A DNA stretch of 8,680 bases from Deltaproteobacteria bacterium (lineage in GTDB: Bacteria > Desulfobacterota > B13-G15 > RBG-16-54-18): the NCBI GenBank assembly GCA_003646745.1, contig QMLM01000057.1, positions 1 through 8,680 on the forward strand, written 5' to 3'. How positions within the stretch are numbered: position 1 is the stretch's first letter; every line of letters starts with the position of its first letter. The notes below the pieces were generated by a model that saw only the letters and a program-made list of their open reading frames with translations, was not told where the DNA came from and did not search any database. The position numbers and the translations under genes are program-made. Shown here piece after piece: positions 6,022 through 8,680 of the stretch.

Positions 6022-7499
6022 CAAACCCTTTTCCTCATTTGAGGGAAGAAGATGACATCCCTTATAGAGGGAGAATCGGTCAAGATCATCACCAATCTAT
6101 CTACCCCTATCCCTTCCCCTGCAGTGGGAGGCATACCATATTCCAAGGCGGTGAGAAAGTCTTCGTCCATGAACGAGACCTCTTCTTCCACGCCTCCCCT
6201 CTTTGCCACTTGAGCCCGAAACCTCTCTCTCTGATCCTCCGGGTCATTGAGCTCGGAGAAACCATTGGCTATCTCCCTGCCTACCATGAAGAGCTCAAAC
6301 CTCTCCGTAAGGGCCGGGTCATCTTTTTTCCTCTTGGCCAAAGGGGAGACCTCCACTGGGTATTCTGTGATAAAGATAGGCTGAATAAGCTTGGGCTCCA
6401 CCACCTCCTCAAAGATCTTGGCCAAGAGTTCTCCGTGGCTCTCCCCTCCCTCTGGTGCCAGCCCCAATTCCTTCGCCAACAAGTGGGCAGAATCTTTGTC
6501 TGAGATGACCTTGCTATCTATCCCTCCATACTGGAGGAGGGCCTCTTTTAGGGTGACCCTGGGCCAAGGAGGGGTCAGATCCAATTTTTCCCCCTGATAG
6601 GTAATCTTATAAGAACCCAGAACCTTTGTGGCGATCTCCCCAATCATCTCTTCTGTCAAGCTCATCAGGTCCTCATAGGTACTATAGCTCTGATAGAACT
6701 CCAGCATAGTAAACTCGGGGTTGTGTTGGGAGGAAAGCCCCTCATTTCGAAAGTTCCTGTTTAATTCGAAAACCCTCTCCAGCCCACCGATCACTAGCCG
6801 CTTTAGATATAGCTCCGGCGCTATACGCAGATATAGCTCCATATCCAGGGCATTGTGATAGGTCTTAAAGGGGCGCGCTGCCGCCCCCCCGGGAATGGGT
6901 TGCATCATCGGGGTCTCCACCTCCAGGAAATCCCTCTTTAAGAGAAATTCCTTCATCACCTTGATAATCTCACTCCTTCGATAAAAGGTCTCCCTTACCC
7001 TGGGATTTACGATAAGATCCAGGTACCGCTGTCGGTACCTGGTCTCTACATCGGTCAAGCCATGCCATTTCTCCGGAAGGGGGCGGAAGGATTTGGCCAA
7101 CAACTTGATAAAAGAGGCCTCAATGGTCAACTCACCCGTCTTGGTCCGAAAGAGCCTCCCCTTTACCCCTAAAAAATCCCCCACATCAAGCTTTTTAAAT
7201 AAGTCGAACAGTTCCTCTCCCAGCAGATCCTTGCGCAGATATATCTGTATTCTTCCTTTTCTATCCTGCAGGTGGGCGAAGGCCGCGCGACCAAAGTCCC
7301 TAATGGCCATAATGCGGCCGGCACAGCTGAATAGCTTATCTAACTCTTGAAGGTCCTCGGCGGAGCGCCTCCCATATCTCTGCAATATCTCGAGGGAGGT
7401 ATGCTCTGCCTTGAAATCATTGGGGAAAAGCTCCACACCCATCTCTCGCAAGATCTTTATCTTCTCCCTTCTCTGTCTCATGAGTTCGCTCTGCTGCAT
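6021..7499 (-). CDS. lysS: Lysyl-tRNA synthetase, class II
   Basis: The enzyme charges tRNA-Lys with lysine using ATP in the cytoplasm. From ATG at 7497-7499 it is 492 residues, in the normal class II LysRS range (E. coli 505). An N-terminal helix is followed by an OB-fold anticodon-binding domain at about 58-138. The catalytic core has motif 1 around 183-200 (ending FLEVETPMM), the GGAAARPF loop at 204-211, motif 2 FRNEGLSSQHNPEFTMLEFY (250-269) and motif 3 GEGIGVDRLVMIL (461-473). Arg251, Glu253 and Arg468 are present. A TTG six codons upstream (7515-7517) would extend the frame, but the ATG has AGGAG (7505-7509) exactly five bases upstream, so I prefer it. The gene appears to be first in the operon, and its stop overlaps the start of the Lol permease by one base (TGATG). 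Confidence 0.97.
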   Translation of the reverse strand: MQQSELMRQRREKIKILREMGVELFPNDFKAEHTSLEILQRYGRRSAEDLQELDKLFSCAGRIMAIRDFGRAAFAHLQDRKGRIQIYLRKDLLGEELFDLFKKLDVGDFLGVKGRLFRTKTGELTIEASFIKLLAKSFRPLPEKWHGLTDVETRYRQRYLDLIVNPRVRETFYRRSEIIKVMKEFLLKRDFLEVETPMMQPIPGGAAARPFKTYHNALDMELYLRIAPELYLKRLVIGGLERVFELNRNFRNEGLSSQHNPEFTMLEFYQSYSTYEDLMSLTEEMIGEIATKVLGSYKITYQGEKLDLTPPWPRVTLKEALLQYGGIDSKVISDKDSAHLLAKELGLAPEGGESHGELLAKIFEEVVEPKLIQPIFITEYPVEVSPLAKRKKDDPALTERFELFMVGREIANGFSELNDPEDQRERFRAQVAKRGGVEEEVSFMDEDFLTALEYGMPPTAGEGIGVDRLVMILTDSPSIRDVIFFPQMRKRV

Positions 7500-7504
7500 C
7501 CTTG

Positions 7505-7509
7505 CTCCT
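7505..7509 (-). promoter_or_regulatory. Shine-Dalgarno sequence deciding the lysS start
   Basis: AGGAG on the minus strand, five bases before the ATG at 7497-7499. Its position inside the longer TTG-started frame argues that the real start is the ATG and that the first six codons of the longer frame are leader sequence. Confidence 0.7.
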
Positions 7510-7533
7510 ATGGACAAGAAGTTTAAGTAATTA

Positions 7534-7568
7534 AGGCTATCTTATTTAAAAAAAGAGGTCAATACCAA
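7534..7568 (-). promoter_or_regulatory. Weak candidate promoter for the lysS-lol-bamA-ompH operon
   Basis: A promoter must lie in the divergent gap 7500-7645 if lysS heads the operon. On the minus strand two overlapping sigma70-like pairings are visible. One is TTGACC (7557-7562), 17 bases, TAGCCT (7534-7539). The other is TTGGTA (7563-7568), 18 bases, TAAGAT (7539-7544). Neither is strong, and the AT-rich DNA makes chance matches likely. Confidence 0.25.
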
Positions 7569-7586
7569 AATTTTTTACATTAATGA

Positions 7587-7616
7587 CTTGAAAAAGTTAA
7601 AAAAGGTGGGCATATT
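7587..7616 (+). promoter_or_regulatory. Candidate htrA promoter, heat-shock (sigma32)-like
   Basis: The plus strand has CTTGAAA (7587-7593), identical to the sigma32 -35 consensus. After 15 bases comes GGCATAT (7609-7615), which matches the CATnT half of the CCCATnT -10 element. The same bases also read as sigma70-like TTGAAA (7588-7593), 17 bases, CATATT (7611-7616). Transcription would begin near 7622, leaving a leader of about 24 bases before the ATG. HtrA/DegP genes are commonly stress-induced, which makes the heat-shock reading attractive, but the CCC part of the -10 is missing. Confidence 0.45.
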
Positions 7617-7631
7617 TAAAAAAAATTAAAT

Positions 7632-7641
7632 GAGGTGAGGT
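7632..7641 (+). promoter_or_regulatory. Strong Shine-Dalgarno sequence of htrA
   Basis: GAGGTGAGGT precedes the ATG at 7646-7648. The GAGGTGA part (7632-7638) matches the 16S rRNA anti-Shine-Dalgarno core with seven bases to the start codon. It fixes the start of the protease and its signal peptide. Confidence 0.75.
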
Positions 7642-7645
7642 CAAG

Positions 7646-8680
7646 ATGAAACTCAAGGGGAAGGGATGGCCTTTGCATCTTTTGTTTTTGCTTTTAGGGC
7701 TTGTCCTGGGAATTGCCATATCTCACCAAGCACCCTCGCTTTTGCCCAGCAAGGCAAAGACGCTCGCCAAGGAGCCCAAAGCTCCAACCGTTAAAGCGAA
7801 GGCGGCGCCTTATGAGGTTAAATCCTTAGCGGCAACCCTTTCGGCTGTGGCCCAGCGGGTGATGCCGGCGGTGGTAAACATATCTTCTCTGTGTATCTAT
7901 CGCACCCCAGGAGAATTCCCTCCTTCACCCCTCTTCCGGGATCCCTTCTTTCGAGAATTCTTTGGCGAAGATTTCTTCCGGTTCTTCGGGATTCCACGAG
8001 AACGGGTCCAGAGAAGTCTTGGCTCAGGGGTAATCGTTACCCAAGATGGCTATATTATCACCAATTACCATGTGATCTCTCAGGCCACCCAGGTAAAGGT
8101 GAGCCTCGCCGACAAGAGGGAGTTTGAGGCCAAGATCGTGGGAACCGATCCCAAAACGGACGTCGCCCTCTTGAAGATAGATGCCAAGGATCTGCCCACT
8201 ATCCCCATGGGGGATTCCGATAGGGCCCGGGTGGGAGATATTGTGCTGGCTATCGGCAACCCCTTCGGCATAGGAGAGACTGTGACCATGGGGATCATAA
8301 GTGCCAAGGGAAGAAGTAATGTGGGTATCGTCGATTATGAGGACTTCATCCAAACCGACGCTGCCATCAATCCAGGTAACTCAGGGGGGGCCTTGGTGAA
8401 TATAGAGGGAGAACTAATCGGGATAAATACGGCCATCGTCTCCCGTACGGGGGGATATCAGGGGATAGGGTTCGCCATTCCTTCCAGCTTGGCGAAGACA
8501 GTAATGGAGGGAATAATTGCCCATGGAAGGATCATAAGGGGATGGCTGGGGGTCTCCGTACAAGAGGTTACCCCCCAGATAGCTTCAGAGTTCGGCCTTC
8601 ATCGGCCCATGGGTGCCCTGATCGTAGAGGTCCAGCCCCATAGTCCTGCTGCCAAGGCAGGCCTAAGGAGGGGGGATATC
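7646..8680 (+). CDS. degP: HtrA/DegP-family periplasmic serine protease (3' end cut off)
   Basis: An open frame of 345 codons runs to the window edge without a stop. The N-terminus is a basic start plus hydrophobic segment (about 10-26) with no clear AxA cleavage site, so it may be a cleaved signal or a membrane anchor. A Lys/Ala/Pro-rich linker (about 36-55) follows. The trypsin-like domain (about 62-295) carries the full triad: His142 in TNYHVI, Asp172 in TDVALLKI and Ser246 in GNSGGAL. The short loop rich in Phe (PFFREFFGEDFFRFFG, 100-115) is DegP/DegQ-like. PDZ1 begins at RGWLGVSVQEV (298-308) and is interrupted at the edge. Family members are about 450-500 residues, so the rest of PDZ1 and probably PDZ2 are missing. 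It degrades or chaperones misfolded envelope proteins. It is divergent from the outer-membrane operon. DegP, DegQ and DegS cannot be separated without the C-terminus. Confidence 0.93.
   Translation, partial: MKLKGKGWPLHLLFLLLGLVLGIAISHQAPSLLPSKAKTLAKEPKAPTVKAKAAPYEVKSLAATLSAVAQRVMPAVVNISSLCIYRTPGEFPPSPLFRDPFFREFFGEDFFRFFGIPRERVQRSLGSGVIVTQDGYIITNYHVISQATQVKVSLADKREFEAKIVGTDPKTDVALLKIDAKDLPTIPMGDSDRARVGDIVLAIGNPFGIGETVTMGIISAKGRSNVGIVDYEDFIQTDAAINPGNSGGALVNIEGELIGINTAIVSRTGGYQGIGFAIPSSLAKTVMEGIIAHGRIIRGWLGVSVQEVTPQIASEFGLHRPMGALIVEVQPHSPAAKAGLRRGDI

Noticed and set aside
6039..6503. 154-codon open frame on the plus strand opposite lysS
   Set aside because: It lies wholly antisense to the conserved catalytic end of LysS, its translation resembles no protein family, and no ribosome binding site stands out.
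6716..6745. LysS motif 2 has Gln before HNPEF where E. coli has Arg
   Set aside because: Both forms appear, to my knowledge, among bacterial class II LysRS, and the essential FRNEG residues are intact.
8024..8353. 109-codon open frame on the minus strand opposite htrA
   Set aside because: It covers the part of htrA that encodes the catalytic Asp, is antisense to conserved codons, and has no recognisable domain.

Overview
The window holds a largely conserved Gram-negative envelope-biogenesis locus. A minus-strand run of six genes is read from right to left: lysS, a lolC/E-type permease, a TPR plus tandem cyclic-nucleotide-binding protein, lolD, bamA and ompH/skp. A divergent plus-strand HtrA/DegP-family protease gene is cut off by the right edge. 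The presence of bamA, skp and Lol genes means a didermic organism. The order lysS-lolC-lolD-bamA-ompH recalls deltaproteobacterial (Desulfobacterota and relatives) genomes, where lpxD usually follows. Arginine codons are often AGA/AGG and isoleucine often ATA, which is compatible with a thermophilic or deep-branching lineage, but the species cannot be named from this sequence.

Layout: 1-43 is the tail after ompH, ending in what looks like the ribosome binding site of a further gene beyond the edge. ompH occupies 44-562 and bamA 585-2837. A 72-bp AT-rich spacer (2838-2909) holds a plausible internal promoter. lolD (2910-3602), the cNMP/TPR gene (3593-4768), the Lol permease (4765-6021) and lysS (6021-7499) form an unbroken chain of overlapping genes. 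The 146-bp AT-rich divergent region 7500-7645 carries a heat-shock-like promoter candidate for htrA and a weak candidate for the lysS operon. htrA runs from 7646 out of the window. No gene-free stretch exceeds 150 bases. I see no RNA genes, mobile elements, CRISPR arrays or terminators.

How the genes work together: the Lol permease and LolD form the inner-membrane ABC machine that releases lipoproteins for transport to the outer membrane. Skp carries unfolded outer-membrane proteins across the periplasm, and BamA inserts them. HtrA degrades or refolds those that fail. LysS is a housekeeping passenger at the head of the operon. The gene that does not fit the standard set is the soluble TPR/cNMP-binding protein locked between the two Lol transporter subunits by overlaps on both sides. 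It is the best candidate here for something undescribed, namely nucleotide-responsive control of lipoprotein export. Its function is not shown by the sequence alone.
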